Source: Neoroseomonas terrae (GTDB lineage Bacteria; Pseudomonadota; Alphaproteobacteria; Acetobacterales; Acetobacteraceae). Taken from it: a stretch of DNA of 64,000 nucleotides. The notes under the pieces were generated by a model, which was given only the letters and a program-made list of their open reading frames with translations, did no database searches and was not told the DNA's origin. Where the stretch lies: positions 124,001-188,000 of the forward strand of contig NZ_JAAEDI010000011.1 in assembly GCF_018129025.1 (NCBI RefSeq), in the 5' to 3' direction. The first letter of the stretch is position 1; every line of letters begins with the position of its first letter. Below, piece by piece: positions 25,786-34,769 of this stretch. A program made the translations under genes and the position numbers.

Positions 25786-27144
25786 TCAGTTGCTCGCACC
25801 GCCGAGCAGCGCCAGCAGCGCGGCACCGGTCCTGATCCCCTTGTGGAAGCAATCCAGCGTCAGGTTCTCGTTCGGTGCGTGGTTCGCTTCATCCGCGTTG
25901 GCGTAAGGGATCTGTACGGCGGGGGTGTTGAGGATCTTCGTGAACACGTAGTCCGGCAGGCTGGCGCCGAGGCTCGGGTAGATCAGCGGCTCGGCGCCTT
26001 GGCCGATGGCGACCGCCTGGCGCAGCCTGTCCGCGAAGGGCATGTCGAGCGGCACGCGGGAGGGAAGCATGCCGCCGCCGGGGATGAACTCGACATCCGG
26101 CGCGTGGCGCCGGACATGCGCGGCGACCTTGGCGAGCACCTCGTCCGGTGTCTGCCCTTCCACCAGGCGCATGTCGCACTTCACGGTGGCTTCCGCCGGC
26201 AGCACGGTTTTCGGGCCTGGGCCGCCATAGCCCCCGTGGAACCCGTTGATGGTCAGCGTGGGGTGGAACATCAGCCGTTCGTAGAAGCCGCGATCCCGTG
26301 GCGCGTCGAGGTCCGCGAAGCCCATCTCCGCCTTCAGCGCGGGCAGGTCGAGCGGCAGGCGCGCGATCGCTGCGCGATCGAGGTCGGTCGCCGGCACGAC
26401 GCTGTCATAGAGCCCGTCGATGGTGATCTCGCCGGCGGCGTTTTTCATCGTGCCGAGCAGATGCACCAGCTTCCAGATCGCATTCGGCAGGACGTTGCCG
26501 AAGTTGCCGGAATGGGCGTCGCGCTTCGCGGTGCGCGCGCGCAGCTCGAACTTCGCCACGCCGCGCACGCCGAAGGAGATGATCGGCAGGCCTGACGGAT
26601 GCATCGGGCCGTCGGCGGTGATGACCAGGTCCGCCTTCAGCCGGTCGCGGTTCGCTCGGACGAAGTCGGCGCAATGCGGGCTGCCGATCTCCTCCTCACC
26701 TTCCAGCAGCACGACGACATTGCAGGGCAGGCGCCCATGCACGGCGAGGTGGGATTCGATCGCGAGAAGCTGCGCGAAATGCTGGCCCTTATTGTCCCCG
26801 ACCCCGCGTGCATAAAGCCGTCCGTCGCGGATCGTCGGTTCGAAAGGTGGGGAGAGCCACTTGTCCAGCGGCTCCGGCGGCTGCACGTCATAATGCCCGT
26901 ACAGCAGCACGGTCGGCTTGCCCGGCGCGCCATCCCAGCGCGCGAGCACCATAGGATGGCCGTCGGTAGCGATGGCCTCGGCCGTCATGCCGAAGCCGTT
27001 CAGCGTGCCGACCAGGATCTCCGACACCTCGCGGATGCCGATGTTCTGCGCGCTGATCGAGGGATGCCGCACATACTCGATCAGCCGCTGCAGGAAGGCA
27101 TCCCGGTTGGCGTCGATATGGGCGAGGACGGGCTCGAGGCTCAT
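25786..27144 (-). CDS. M20 family dipeptidase/carboxypeptidase
   Basis: A 452-residue di-zinc hydrolase. H84 and D86 lie in YGHYDVQPP and D117 in GVGDNKG. The catalytic Glu lies in EGEEEIGSPHC, and the terminal His in DEANHAPNENL. ATG 27144 overlaps the stop of the SDR gene (ATGA), giving an LLM-SDR-M20 operon on the minus strand. It is paralogous to the M20 enzyme at 13950. In this setting it probably cleaves an amide or dipeptide-like intermediate. The ligand set is complete, so activity is expected. Confidence 0.92.
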   Translation of the reverse strand: MSLEPVLAHIDANRDAFLQRLIEYVRHPSISAQNIGIREVSEILVGTLNGFGMTAEAIATDGHPMVLARWDGAPGKPTVLLYGHYDVQPPEPLDKWLSPPFEPTIRDGRLYARGVGDNKGQHFAQLLAIESHLAVHGRLPCNVVVLLEGEEEIGSPHCADFVRANRDRLKADLVITADGPMHPSGLPIISFGVRGVAKFELRARTAKRDAHSGNFGNVLPNAIWKLVHLLGTMKNAAGEITIDGLYDSVVPATDLDRAAIARLPLDLPALKAEMGFADLDAPRDRGFYERLMFHPTLTINGFHGGYGGPGPKTVLPAEATVKCDMRLVEGQTPDEVLAKVAAHVRRHAPDVEFIPGGGMLPSRVPLDMPFADRLRQAVAIGQGAEPLIYPSLGASLPDYVFTKILNTPAVQIPYANADEANHAPNENLTLDCFHKGIRTGAALLALLGGASN

Positions 27145-27893
27145 ATCCGCCCGCTATCGACCGACAGGATCTGGCCGGTGATCGACGCCGCCTGTTCGCT
27201 GGCCAGGAACAGCGTCGCATGGGCGATGTCCTCGGCCTGGCCGAGACGCCCCGTGCTGAGGCCGGCGAGGACCTGGGCCTTCCTCTCCTCGCTGTAGCCT
27301 TCCCATTGGTCGCGCGCATCGGGACCCGACAGGATCAGCCCCGGCGCCACGGAATTGACCGTGATGCCCTGTGGCCCGAGCCCGACGGAGAGCTGCCGCG
27401 TCAGCCCGATCACCGCATGCTTCGCGGCGGTGTAGGCATGCAGCCCGGTGCGGCTCGCGCGCATCGCGGCGCCGGAGGAGATCAGGATGATGCGCCCCCA
27501 GCCTTCCTTGGCCATGACCGGGGCGGCGGCCTGGGAGAGCCAAAGGCCGCTCTTCACATTCGCATCCATGATGCGATCCCAGTTCTCCTCGGTGATCTCG
27601 GCGAGCTGAAGCCCGCCGAGGCCGCGCGGCCCGCCGGCGGCGAGCGCCAGTATGTCGAGCCGCCCTTCCTGGGCGGCCACCGCCTGAACGACCGAAGATG
27701 CCGACGCCTGGTCGGTCAGGTCGGCGACATGGGCGGTGATGCCGAGTTCCTTCGCAACGCCCTCGATGCGCGGATCGCGATCCACCACATGCACGCGCGC
27801 GCCGCTGTCGCGGAAGGCAACGCAGATCGCGCGGCCGATGCCTTGCGCGCCGCCGCTGATGAGGGCCACGCGCCCGTCGAATCGGATGTCCAT
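27141..27893 (-). CDS. Short-chain dehydrogenase/reductase (SDR)
   Basis: A 250-residue classical SDR. It has the cofactor motif SGGAQGIG, a NAG-like motif replaced by ALAAGG, the active-site Ser in ISSGAA and the pair YTAAKHA. The D in VVDRDP after strand 2 suggests NAD(H) preference. The C-terminus ends in VDSGRI. It is 10 bp downstream of the LLM gene and overlaps the M20 gene. A second SDR with the same RASRTG-Q/H-AYT-AKHA context is at 30410, so the two are likely paralogs acting on similar alcohols. Confidence 0.9.
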   Translation of the reverse strand: MDIRFDGRVALISGGAQGIGRAICVAFRDSGARVHVVDRDPRIEGVAKELGITAHVADLTDQASASSVVQAVAAQEGRLDILALAAGGPRGLGGLQLAEITEENWDRIMDANVKSGLWLSQAAAPVMAKEGWGRIILISSGAAMRASRTGLHAYTAAKHAVIGLTRQLSVGLGPQGITVNSVAPGLILSGPDARDQWEGYSEERKAQVLAGLSTGRLGQAEDIAHATLFLASEQAASITGQILSVDSGRI

Positions 27894-27903
27894 GGGTAGT
27901 CCC

Positions 27904-29019
27904 TTACCAGCAGTGGCCGCGCGTGGCGGGCGGCGTCCAGACGCCGGCCTTCGCGAGCAGCTCGAACACCGGCTTCAGCCGCAGCATCTCGTCCGCCGCC
28001 CAGAGCGGCATGCGGAACAGCAGCCCGTCCACGCCGTGGTCGCGGTTCGCGGTGATGATCTGCTCGGCGACCTCGGCCGCCGTGCCGGCAAAGTAGGGAA
28101 AGGTCCCGGGCGTGGCGTCGTTGTGGCGCAGCTTGGCCATCTGCGCCGCCCATTTGCGGCCGGCCTCGCCCTCCATGCTGCCGAGCAGATCCTCCATGAG
28201 GCGTTGCGCCTCGCCCGGCGTGTCGCGCACGAGCACGTCGGCCAGCGTGAGCACGCGCGGCAAGGTGTCGCGCCCCGCCGCCTGGCAGAGCCCGGCCAGC
28301 GAGGCATTGACCGCCGGCATGTCGGTCATGCTGGCGGGCGACGCGAACATGAAGTCGCAATGCCGCACCGTGAAGCGCCGCCCGCTGTCGGAGGCAGCCG
28401 CGCAGACCAGGACAGGCCTTTCCGGCGGGAAGGGGCCGCGCATCTTGCCATGGGCGCGGAAGTAAGAGCCGTCATAGTCCACGCGGCCTTTGCCACCCCA
28501 CACGCCTTCGCAGATGCGCACGGCGTCCTCGGCGGCCTCATAGCCGCGGGCGCTGTCAGGCAGGGTGTCGATGCCGAACAGGCTCGCCTCGTAATCACGA
28601 TAGCCGTTAACGATATTCCAGCCCCAACGGCCGCCGCTCAGCCAGTCGAAATGCGAGCCGAAACGCGCGATCTGCACCGGATGGAAGAACTGCGTGTGCA
28701 GCGTGGTGATGATGCCGAGATGCTTCGTCGCCTGCATCAGCAGCGGCGTCAGCACGATGGCGTGCAGCGAAGGGTCCTGGAAGCCGAAGCCGCTCGCTTC
28801 CTCGGAACTCGGCGCATAGCCGTCACCGATCAGCGTGAGATCGAGGCCGACTTCCTCGCAGGCATGGGCTAGCGCGATGTGGTTCGCGAGGTCCATCGCA
28901 TCGGGGTTGAGCGATGCGACCTTCGCCGATGGCAGCATGGTCTTCGCCTTCGGCCAGAAGGTGCCGAAGCGCATGGAGCTGTCGTTGGACCGCGGCTTGC
29001 GGGTGCTGGATGCGCTCAT
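27904..29019 (-). CDS. LLM-class flavin-dependent monooxygenase
   Basis: A 371-residue luciferase-like TIM barrel. The segments RFGTFWPKAK, HLGIITTLHTQFFHPVQIAR, GGRWGWNIVNGYRDYEASLF and PVLVCAAASDSGRRF match the alkanesulfonate/pyrimidine monooxygenase (SsuD/RutA) branch, which uses reduced flavin from a separate reductase to attack C-S, C-N or ketone groups. No flavin reductase is adjacent. It is the first gene of the LLM-SDR-M20 unit, and a GntR-type operator lies ~156 bp upstream. The start may be ATG 29019 or the internal ATG at 28974. Confidence 0.88.
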   Translation of the reverse strand: MSASSTRKPRSNDSSMRFGTFWPKAKTMLPSAKVASLNPDAMDLANHIALAHACEEVGLDLTLIGDGYAPSSEEASGFGFQDPSLHAIVLTPLLMQATKHLGIITTLHTQFFHPVQIARFGSHFDWLSGGRWGWNIVNGYRDYEASLFGIDTLPDSARGYEAAEDAVRICEGVWGGKGRVDYDGSYFRAHGKMRGPFPPERPVLVCAAASDSGRRFTVRHCDFMFASPASMTDMPAVNASLAGLCQAAGRDTLPRVLTLADVLVRDTPGEAQRLMEDLLGSMEGEAGRKWAAQMAKLRHNDATPGTFPYFAGTAAEVAEQIITANRDHGVDGLLFRMPLWAADEMLRLKPVFELLAKAGVWTPPATRGHCW

Positions 29020-29155
29020 CTCAATGCAGCCCGGCTGGAGCGGATTGCGTCAGGCCGCGTGCTGACAGGGACATTGGCTCACTCTCCATCGACGCCTCAT
29101 CGGGGCCGCGCAGGATCGAGCCCCGGGCGCGGAACCTAACGGCTTGACGGATAGG

Positions 29156-29186
29156 TGACAAGCATTTCGTCAGTTTGTCAGACAAA
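29156..29186. promoter_or_regulatory. GntR operator with promoter-like block (site 2)
   Basis: TTTGTC-A-GACAAA (29174-29186) is a perfect palindrome whose core TTGTCAGACAA fits TNGTNNNACNA. TGACAAGCAT begins 19 bases before the core, the same spacing and orientation as at site 1. Relative to the minus-strand LLM gene and to tctC at site 1, the block points the same way. Confidence 0.72.
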
Positions 29187-29301
29187 AAATCGATGCGCGG
29201 CCGAAGGCGATGCCGCGCCTGTCGCACCCGAACTCGCGCCCTGACTGATGGAAACGGCCCAATCGACGCGGCCCCGGAGCGCAGCCGCTGTCGGGCCAAA
29301 A

Positions 29302-29327
29302 AGGCCGGGGGGAGCCGCCCCCGGCCT
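29302..29327 (-). terminator. Rho-independent terminator of the second tctC gene
   Basis: AGGCCGGGGG pairs with CCCCCGGCCT across a 6-base loop. On the minus strand the stem is followed by a run of T (the AAAAA at 29298-29302 on +). It lies 14 bp past the tctC stop. Confidence 0.85.
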
Positions 29328-29340
29328 CGGATTGCTATCG

Positions 29341-30345
29341 CTACTCGACCCGTGCGCCGGAAGCGCGGACGAGCGGCGCCCAGGCCACCACTTCGTCCGC
29401 CACGTACCGGCTGAAGCGCTGCGGGTTCCAGCCGAGCATCGGCGGCGTGCCCATCTCGTTGAAGCGGGCCGACAGCGCCGGGTCGGACATCGCCTGCTCG
29501 ATCGCCGCGGCCATGCGCGTGACGATCGGCGCCGGCAGATTGGCCGGGCCGAAGATTCCATACCAGGAATAGGCCTTGTAGTCGGGCAGCCCCACCTCGG
29601 TCGCGGTCGGCACGTCCGGCAGCAGCGTCGAACGCTCCGCCTGGTTGACGAACAGCACCTTGGCCTGTCCGGCCTCGTGGAACGGCTTCAGCAGGGACGG
29701 GATGTCGTGGGTGAACTGCGTCTCGCCGGCGATGAGGGCCGTGAAGCTCGCGCCCGCGCCGCGATAGGGGACATGCTCGGCCCGCGCGCCGACATGGCCC
29801 AGGAAGTTGGCGCTGGCGATGTGCCCCGTCGTCCCGATACCCGAGCTGCCATAGGAGTAGGCGCCCGGCCGAGCCTTCAGTGCCGCCACGAAAGCATCCA
29901 GCGTCCGCACGTCCCAGCCGCGGGTCGTGACGGCGAGGCTGGTCGGGATGAACACCGTCGGCGCGACAGCCGTCAGGTCGCGCACGGGATCATAGGGCAG
30001 GTTGGGATACAGCGTCGCCGCGATGCCGGTCGAGGACAGCGTGGCGAGCGCGAAGGTGTAGCCATCCGGTGCCGACTTTGCGACGAAATCGGTGCCGAGC
30101 GTGCTGCCGGCGCCGGGCCGGTTCTCGACGATCACGTTCTGGCCCAGCACCTCGCCGAGCTTCGGTGCGAGCAGGCGCATGGTGACATCGGTGCCGCCGC
30201 CGGTAGCAAAGGGGACGATGATCTTCACCGGGCGGTTCGGCCAGGCGTTCTGCCCGCGGGCAATGGCCGGCAGGCCGAGCGAGCCGCCCAGGCCGGCGGC
30301 GAGGACGAGACGACGTGTCGGGGCTGCGGAGACTGCTTGCGTCAT
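29341..30345 (-). CDS. TctC/Bug-family periplasmic solute receptor
   Basis: A 334-residue binding protein with an N-terminal signal (TRRLVLAAGLGGSLGLPAIA). The family blocks are WPNRPVKIIVPFATGGGTD, YPNLPYDPVRDL, YSYGSSGIGTTGHI and AEHVPYRGAG. ATG 30345 follows AAGGA by 9 bases; the open frame begins further upstream without a ribosome site. It is paralogous to the receptor at 21904. It is 64 bp downstream of the SDR gene on the same strand and ends at a strong terminator. Ligand unknown; the family binds citrate, aromatic acids and similar carboxylates. Confidence 0.92.
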   Translation of the reverse strand: MTQAVSAAPTRRLVLAAGLGGSLGLPAIARGQNAWPNRPVKIIVPFATGGGTDVTMRLLAPKLGEVLGQNVIVENRPGAGSTLGTDFVAKSAPDGYTFALATLSSTGIAATLYPNLPYDPVRDLTAVAPTVFIPTSLAVTTRGWDVRTLDAFVAALKARPGAYSYGSSGIGTTGHIASANFLGHVGARAEHVPYRGAGASFTALIAGETQFTHDIPSLLKPFHEAGQAKVLFVNQAERSTLLPDVPTATEVGLPDYKAYSWYGIFGPANLPAPIVTRMAAAIEQAMSDPALSARFNEMGTPPMLGWNPQRFSRYVADEVVAWAPLVRASGARVE

Positions 30346-30409
30346 CACGGGAATCCTTCGGTATCGAGAACAGGAGACGCCTCGCGGCGCCCCCTCCGCA
30401 AGCGGATCG

Positions 30410-31168
30410 TCAGAACGATCCGCCATTGACCGGCAGCACCTGCCCGGTCACGAAATCCGCGAGGTCGGAGGAGAAGAACATCACCGCCTTCGCGATGTCC
30501 TCCGCCTCTCCCATGCGGCGCAGGGCGAGGCCGTCGATGACACGCTTCTGGCCTTCCGCCCCGTAGCTGTCCCATTGCTTGCGCGTGCCGGGCGAGACGG
30601 CGAACAGGCCAGGGGCGACCGCATTCACGTTGATGCCGAAGGGCCCCAGTTCCTGCGCCAGTTGGCGCGTCAGCCCGATCGTCGCGTGCTTCGCGCTGGT
30701 ATAGGCCTGGATGCCGGTGCGCGACGCGCGCAGTCCGGCGCCGGAGCTGATGTTGACGATGCGGCCGGTGCCCGCCCGCTTCATGCCGGGCACGGCGGCC
30801 TTCGCGGTGGCGAAGGCGGCGTCGAGATTGACGTCGAGGATAGCGCGCCAATCGGCGTAGCTCGCTTCCTCGATCGGGGCGAAGCGGCGGCCGAGCACGC
30901 CGCCGGCATTGTTGACGAGGACGCCGACGGGGCCGGCATCGGATTCGATTCCCTGGATCCATGCAGCGACGGCGTCATGATCCGTCAGGTCCAGCGTCGT
31001 GGCATGGATGCCCGGCCGGTCGGCAGTGGTTTCCGCGAGGCCGGCGGCATCGAGGTCCGCGGCGAAAACGCGGGCGCCGCGCAGTGCGAAGGCGCGCGCC
31101 GTGGCTTGTCCGAAGCCGGTCGCCGCGCCCGTGATCGCCACGATGCGCCCATTGAAGTCGAGATCCAC
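30410..31168 (-). CDS. Short-chain dehydrogenase/reductase (SDR)
   Basis: A 252-residue classical SDR. It has cofactor motif TGAATGFG, NNAGG, catalytic Ser in ISSGAG and YTSAKHA. The D in FAADLDA suggests NAD(H). The start is GTG 31168 with GAGGTGA close upstream. It is divergent from the ketopantoate-reductase-like gene and shares a 126-bp region with operator site 3. It resembles the SDR at 27141 through RASRTG-I/L-QAYT. Confidence 0.9.
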   Translation of the reverse strand: MDLDFNGRIVAITGAATGFGQATARAFALRGARVFAADLDAAGLAETTADRPGIHATTLDLTDHDAVAAWIQGIESDAGPVGVLVNNAGGVLGRRFAPIEEASYADWRAILDVNLDAAFATAKAAVPGMKRAGTGRIVNISSGAGLRASRTGIQAYTSAKHATIGLTRQLAQELGPFGINVNAVAPGLFAVSPGTRKQWDSYGAEGQKRVIDGLALRRMGEAEDIAKAVMFFSSDLADFVTGQVLPVNGGSF

Positions 31169-31258
31169 GGATCACCTCATTTCCCTGCGCCCCGCCGGAG
31201 CCGCGGGGCTGTCGAGGCCGGCCGCGATGTGCCACCCTGTATGTTCGCAGTCAATCAG

Positions 31259-31271
31259 ATTGACAGACAAT
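31259..31271. promoter_or_regulatory. Weaker GntR-type operator (site 3)
   Basis: ATTGACAGACAAT contains the core TTGACAGACAA, one base away from the TNGTNNNACNA pattern and from site 2 (TTGTCAGACAA). It lies 24 bp before the ketopantoate-reductase-like start and 91 bp before the divergent SDR start. The TGACAAGCAT block is missing here. Confidence 0.5.
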
Positions 31272-31294
31272 TCATTCGTTTCAGGAGCTGTGCC

Positions 31295-32314
31295 ATGGCC
31301 GAACCGATCGTCATCTGGGGTGCGGGCGCGATCGGCGGAACGATCGGCGCTTACCTCGCCCGCGCCGGTCATGACGTGACGTTCGTGGATGTGGTGCCCG
31401 AGCATGTCGCGGCGATCGAGGCGGGCAAGCTGACGATCGAGGGGCCGATCGACAGCTTCACGACCGGCGGCAAGGCCGCGACGCCGGACCGCGTTACCGG
31501 CAAGCACAAGCTGATCATCCTGGCGGTGAAGGCGCATCATACCGAGGCGGCCACCCGCGCGCTCGCGCCGTATCTCGCCGATGACGGGGCGGTGGTGTCG
31601 TGCCAGAACGGCCTAAACGAGCTGGTGATTGCGGAGATCGTCGGGCGGGAACGCACCATCGGCTCCTTCGTCAATTTCGGCGCCGATTACCAGGAACCCG
31701 GGCGCATCCTATATGGCGTGCGCGGCGCGGTGGTGGTGGGCGAGCTGGATGGCGCGACCACGCCGCGCATCACCGCGCTGCATCGCCAGCTGCGGGTCTT
31801 CGAGCCCGACGCGGTGCTGAGCGACAACGTCTTCGGCTACCTGTGGGGCAAGGCCGCCTACGGGGCCATCCTGAAGACCTCGGCGCTGACCAATGATTCG
31901 ATCGCGGATTTCATCGCTGACCCAGCGCGCAAGGCGCTGATCCTCGCCTTCGTACGGGAGATCCTGTCCGTCGCGGCGGCGGAGAAGGCGAGGCCGCTCG
32001 GCTTCGACGGCTTCGACCCGCTGCCCTTCCTCGGCGACGACATGGCGGCGATCGATGCGACGATCGCGCGGATGGTCACCTACAACCGAGGCTCTGCGAA
32101 GACGCACAGCGGGATCTGGCGCGACCTGGCGGTGCGTAAGCGGCAGACCGATGTGGCAGCGCAACTCGCACCGGTGCGCGCCGCGGCGAAGCGGCACGGC
32201 GTGCAGACGCCGCTGGCGGATACGCTGGTGGAACTTATCGCAGGCATCGAGCAGGGCACGCTGCCTCAGAGCGGCGCGCTGGCGGACCGGCTTGCGGCTG
32301 TTATCCGTCGCTAG
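31295..32314 (+). CDS. Ketopantoate reductase (PanE/ApbA) family 2-oxoacid reductase
   Basis: A 339-residue NADP-dependent dehydrogenase. The Rossmann motif GAGAIGGTIG is at the very N-terminus. AVKAHHTEAA and SCQNGLNEL match the PanE dimer/cofactor region, and KAAYGAILKTSAL carries the conserved Lys of the helical domain. ATG 31295 has CAGGAG 7 bases upstream. PanE-family proteins outside pantothenate genes often reduce other 2-oxo acids. The operator upstream and the catabolic context argue for that rather than housekeeping pantothenate synthesis. Confidence 0.88.
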   Translation: MAEPIVIWGAGAIGGTIGAYLARAGHDVTFVDVVPEHVAAIEAGKLTIEGPIDSFTTGGKAATPDRVTGKHKLIILAVKAHHTEAATRALAPYLADDGAVVSCQNGLNELVIAEIVGRERTIGSFVNFGADYQEPGRILYGVRGAVVVGELDGATTPRITALHRQLRVFEPDAVLSDNVFGYLWGKAAYGAILKTSALTNDSIADFIADPARKALILAFVREILSVAAAEKARPLGFDGFDPLPFLGDDMAAIDATIARMVTYNRGSAKTHSGIWRDLAVRKRQTDVAAQLAPVRAAAKRHGVQTPLADTLVELIAGIEQGTLPQSGALADRLAAVIRR

Positions 32315-32838
32315 TCGAAGGCGCCTGACCAGAGAATCTCAGGCTCCGGTCCCCACCCGCTGCCGGGCGAAGATGTTCGAACCGCCAACCCCAGGCATGC
32401 AACGCGAAACGTTGGGACCGCCGCTCAGACCGAGATCGTCACGTATTGGGATCGTCGGTCGCGTGTCCCCGATTTGAACTCGCGTCGGCGAGGCCCCGGC
32501 CCGACGGGCCTGCCTCGTCATGAGATTATACTCAACGGCCCTATTCGGGACCGTTCGCATCGGCTTCTTCATGCTCTCAGGCGCCGGGCGCAATCTCCGG
32601 TTTGCTTGGCTTTCACCGGATTACCGGCGGGCCGTATTCGCGGCCTCGGACCGGTCAGCAGTGGCGCCGCGCACAAGAGGCACGCCGGACCTTCCCCGCA
32701 CGCTTCGCGCGCAGGAGCGGGTTTCGGCGTCGTTCCTGCCGCGTTGCGCGGCGCCAAATGGAGGATTGCAAAGGCCCTTCGGCCTTTGCTGGGGTGGCTT
32801 GGAGGGGCAACGCCCCTCCAACGACGCGGCCGGCCCGC
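32315..32838. other. 524-bp gap between convergent genes, with repeat B
   Basis: Only the right end is interpretable: repeat B copy 2 with its related left flank (32690-32822). The first ~370 bp has no gene or tRNA that I can recognise. Confidence 0.6.
32768..32822 (+). repeat. Intergenic repeat B, copy 2
   Basis: Identical over 55 bp to 7848-7902, with a related 5' flank. It sits just beyond the lytic transglycosylase stop, where its stems may terminate transcription on the minus strand. Confidence 0.88.
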
Positions 32839-34641
32839 TCAGTTGACCGCCACCCGCCCCGCACCAGCCTCGAACATCGGAAAGGCCCCGCGCACCAGCG
32901 CTTCCAGACTGGGTGCCGGAAGCCCCAGCCGCGATGCGTAGATCCACGAATATGCCAGCACGCGCTGCACGTGCAGCCGCGTCTCCTCGATCGGGATCGC
33001 CTCGATGAACAGGAAGGGGTCGTCGCGGTGCTCCGCTGCCGGCAGCCAGCGCGCCAGGTTCCCCGGCCCGGCGTTGTAGGCGGCGAGCAGCCGGATCAGG
33101 TCGCCCCCCACGCTCTCCTGCCGCGCCAACTGCAGCAGGTACCGCTGCCCGATATCCAGCGACAGCGCCGGGTCGTGCAGCCGTGCGGCGCCTTCCGCGC
33201 GGAAGCTCGGGTCGTTGGCGATGTAGGCGGCGGTTGCCGGCATCACCTGCATGATGCCGCGCGCCCCGGCAGGGGAGATCGCCCTCGGGTCGAAGTTGGA
33301 TTCCTGCCGGGCCAGCGCGTAGATCAGTGCGGGGTCGATGCGGAATCCCTGGGCCGGCTCCAGCCGCGGCAGCGGGAAGCGCTGGAGGTCGCGCGGCCTG
33401 CCATCCGCCCCCTGCGCCAGCCCCGCGAGCTGCGCCCCCAGGTTGGTCATCCCGGCCCGCGACGCCACGGCGAGCATGGCGCCGGCCAGTGCCGCATTGC
33501 CCCGCGCCGCCGGCCACAGGGCACGCAGCTCCGCCTCCGCCCGTGCCGTCTGACCGACCTGGAGAAGGGCGAGCGCCCGCCACCCGCCCGCCGATTCCGC
33601 CAGCGCCGCGGCCCCCGCCTCGGTCGCCGTGCCATGCCACGCAAAGCCGGCGGCCAGGCCGAGCGCCCGCCGCGCCAGCAGGCCATGGAAGGTACGCGGC
33701 TCCTGCGCCGCCTGGAGCATCCAGGGAACGTAGTGCTGCGGCCGGCGCGCCCGCACCGCCGCCCGCGCCGTCCAGAAGGCCGCCGAGGCGCGCGCCGCCG
33801 CCGAGCCACCTTCGGCCCGCGCGGCCGCCTCGAAGTAGGGCAGCGCTACCTCGTAGCGTCCGAGGCCCCAGGCAGCGAGGCCGGCGGCAAAGGCCGCACG
33901 GCCGGTCTTCTCGCCCCCGCCGCGGGCGACCTCGCTCGCCATGCGGAACGCGACCGCATCCTCCCCCCGCCGGAACAGCGCCAGCGCGATCTCCGCCCGC
34001 AGCGCCGCCGAGTAGGCCGGCGTCATTCCGCGGGTGCGGCGTATCTGCTCCAGCGCGCCGCGCGTGTCGCCACGGAAGGCGCGCTCGCGCACGTCGCGGT
34101 CGAGCGCGGGGTTTCGGCTGAAGCCACGGGTGGCTGGCTCGCGCTCCTCCGGCACCGCCTCGCCGTCCTCGGGGAGCGCCGCTTCCGCCGGCACGGGCGG
34201 CAGAGCCGCGCCCTGTGGCGAGACCCGCACCAGCAATGCGTGGATGCGTGGCGCGTCCGGCTCGTCGGAATGACGTTCGAGCCAGACGCGAAGCTCCTCC
34301 GTACGCGGCGGCGTGGCCCGCGGAGCGAGCCAGCGGTCCGCGAGGATGGCGCCGTCCAGGCGCCGGTCGCGCAGCGACTGGTGCTCGCGCTGGGCCGCAG
34401 CCTGCTCGCCGTCGGCCTGCAGCCGGAAGATGCGCGCGATCCGTGTCGCATCGGTAGGGGCGAGCGGTCGCGGTAGCTCGGCGGCGCCCCTGCCCGGCAC
34501 GGGCGTCTGGAGGGCTGCCGAGGCGGTCTGGTCGGCCCGCTGCGCCGCAGCCGGAAGGGGGGTTCCGAACCACAGCGGCGCACCGATGGCAGCCAGGATG
34601 GCGGCCGGTGCACGACGGGCCATGGGGCAGATCGCTCGCAT
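32839..34641 (-). CDS. slt: Soluble lytic murein transglycosylase (Slt70-like)
   Basis: A 600-residue periplasmic enzyme that cleaves peptidoglycan glycan strands. There is an N-terminal export signal (RRAPAAILAAIGAPLWFG). A long alpha-superhelical region (~180-420) follows. The SLT domain (~430-560) has the catalytic Glu in ARQESNFDPRAISPAGARGI, then MQVMPATA and AAYNAGPGN. The start could be 34641 or the in-frame ATG 34623. It lies downstream of the uracil-DNA glycosylase gene on the same strand, a pairing seen in other alphaproteobacteria. Confidence 0.92.
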   Translation of the reverse strand: MRAICPMARRAPAAILAAIGAPLWFGTPLPAAAQRADQTASAALQTPVPGRGAAELPRPLAPTDATRIARIFRLQADGEQAAAQREHQSLRDRRLDGAILADRWLAPRATPPRTEELRVWLERHSDEPDAPRIHALLVRVSPQGAALPPVPAEAALPEDGEAVPEEREPATRGFSRNPALDRDVRERAFRGDTRGALEQIRRTRGMTPAYSAALRAEIALALFRRGEDAVAFRMASEVARGGGEKTGRAAFAAGLAAWGLGRYEVALPYFEAAARAEGGSAAARASAAFWTARAAVRARRPQHYVPWMLQAAQEPRTFHGLLARRALGLAAGFAWHGTATEAGAAALAESAGGWRALALLQVGQTARAEAELRALWPAARGNAALAGAMLAVASRAGMTNLGAQLAGLAQGADGRPRDLQRFPLPRLEPAQGFRIDPALIYALARQESNFDPRAISPAGARGIMQVMPATAAYIANDPSFRAEGAARLHDPALSLDIGQRYLLQLARQESVGGDLIRLLAAYNAGPGNLARWLPAAEHRDDPFLFIEAIPIEETRLHVQRVLAYSWIYASRLGLPAPSLEALVRGAFPMFEAGAGRVAVN

Positions 34642-34769
34642 GGCGAGTCGCGACTAACGGGCCTTAAGCCAGGCAAGCAATGGCGATCTTCGGGACGAAT
34701 CCCGCAATTCCAGATCGCGTCGAGCGCCAACAGCACGTTGCGGAGGGTTTTGAAGCCGGTCTCTCGTGA

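Larger units (their letters stand above)
29020..29340. other. 321-bp intergenic region: operator site 2 and a terminator
   Basis: It carries the upstream region of the LLM operon (with the GntR-type operator at 29156-29186) and the terminator of the second tctC gene (29302-29327). Nothing else was recognised. Confidence 0.7.

Noticed and set aside
24542-25852. 436-codon minus-strand frame
   Set aside because: Antisense to the M28-like peptidase, which has clear metal motifs and a good start.
30092-32314. 740-codon plus-strand frame treated as one gene
   Set aside because: Only the part from ATG 31295 is protein-like (PanE family); the rest is antisense to tctC and the SDR.
32315-32700. Possible tRNA or tmRNA near TTCGAACCGCCAACC
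   Set aside because: Only a T-loop-like string is present; no acceptor, D or anticodon stems could be folded around it.
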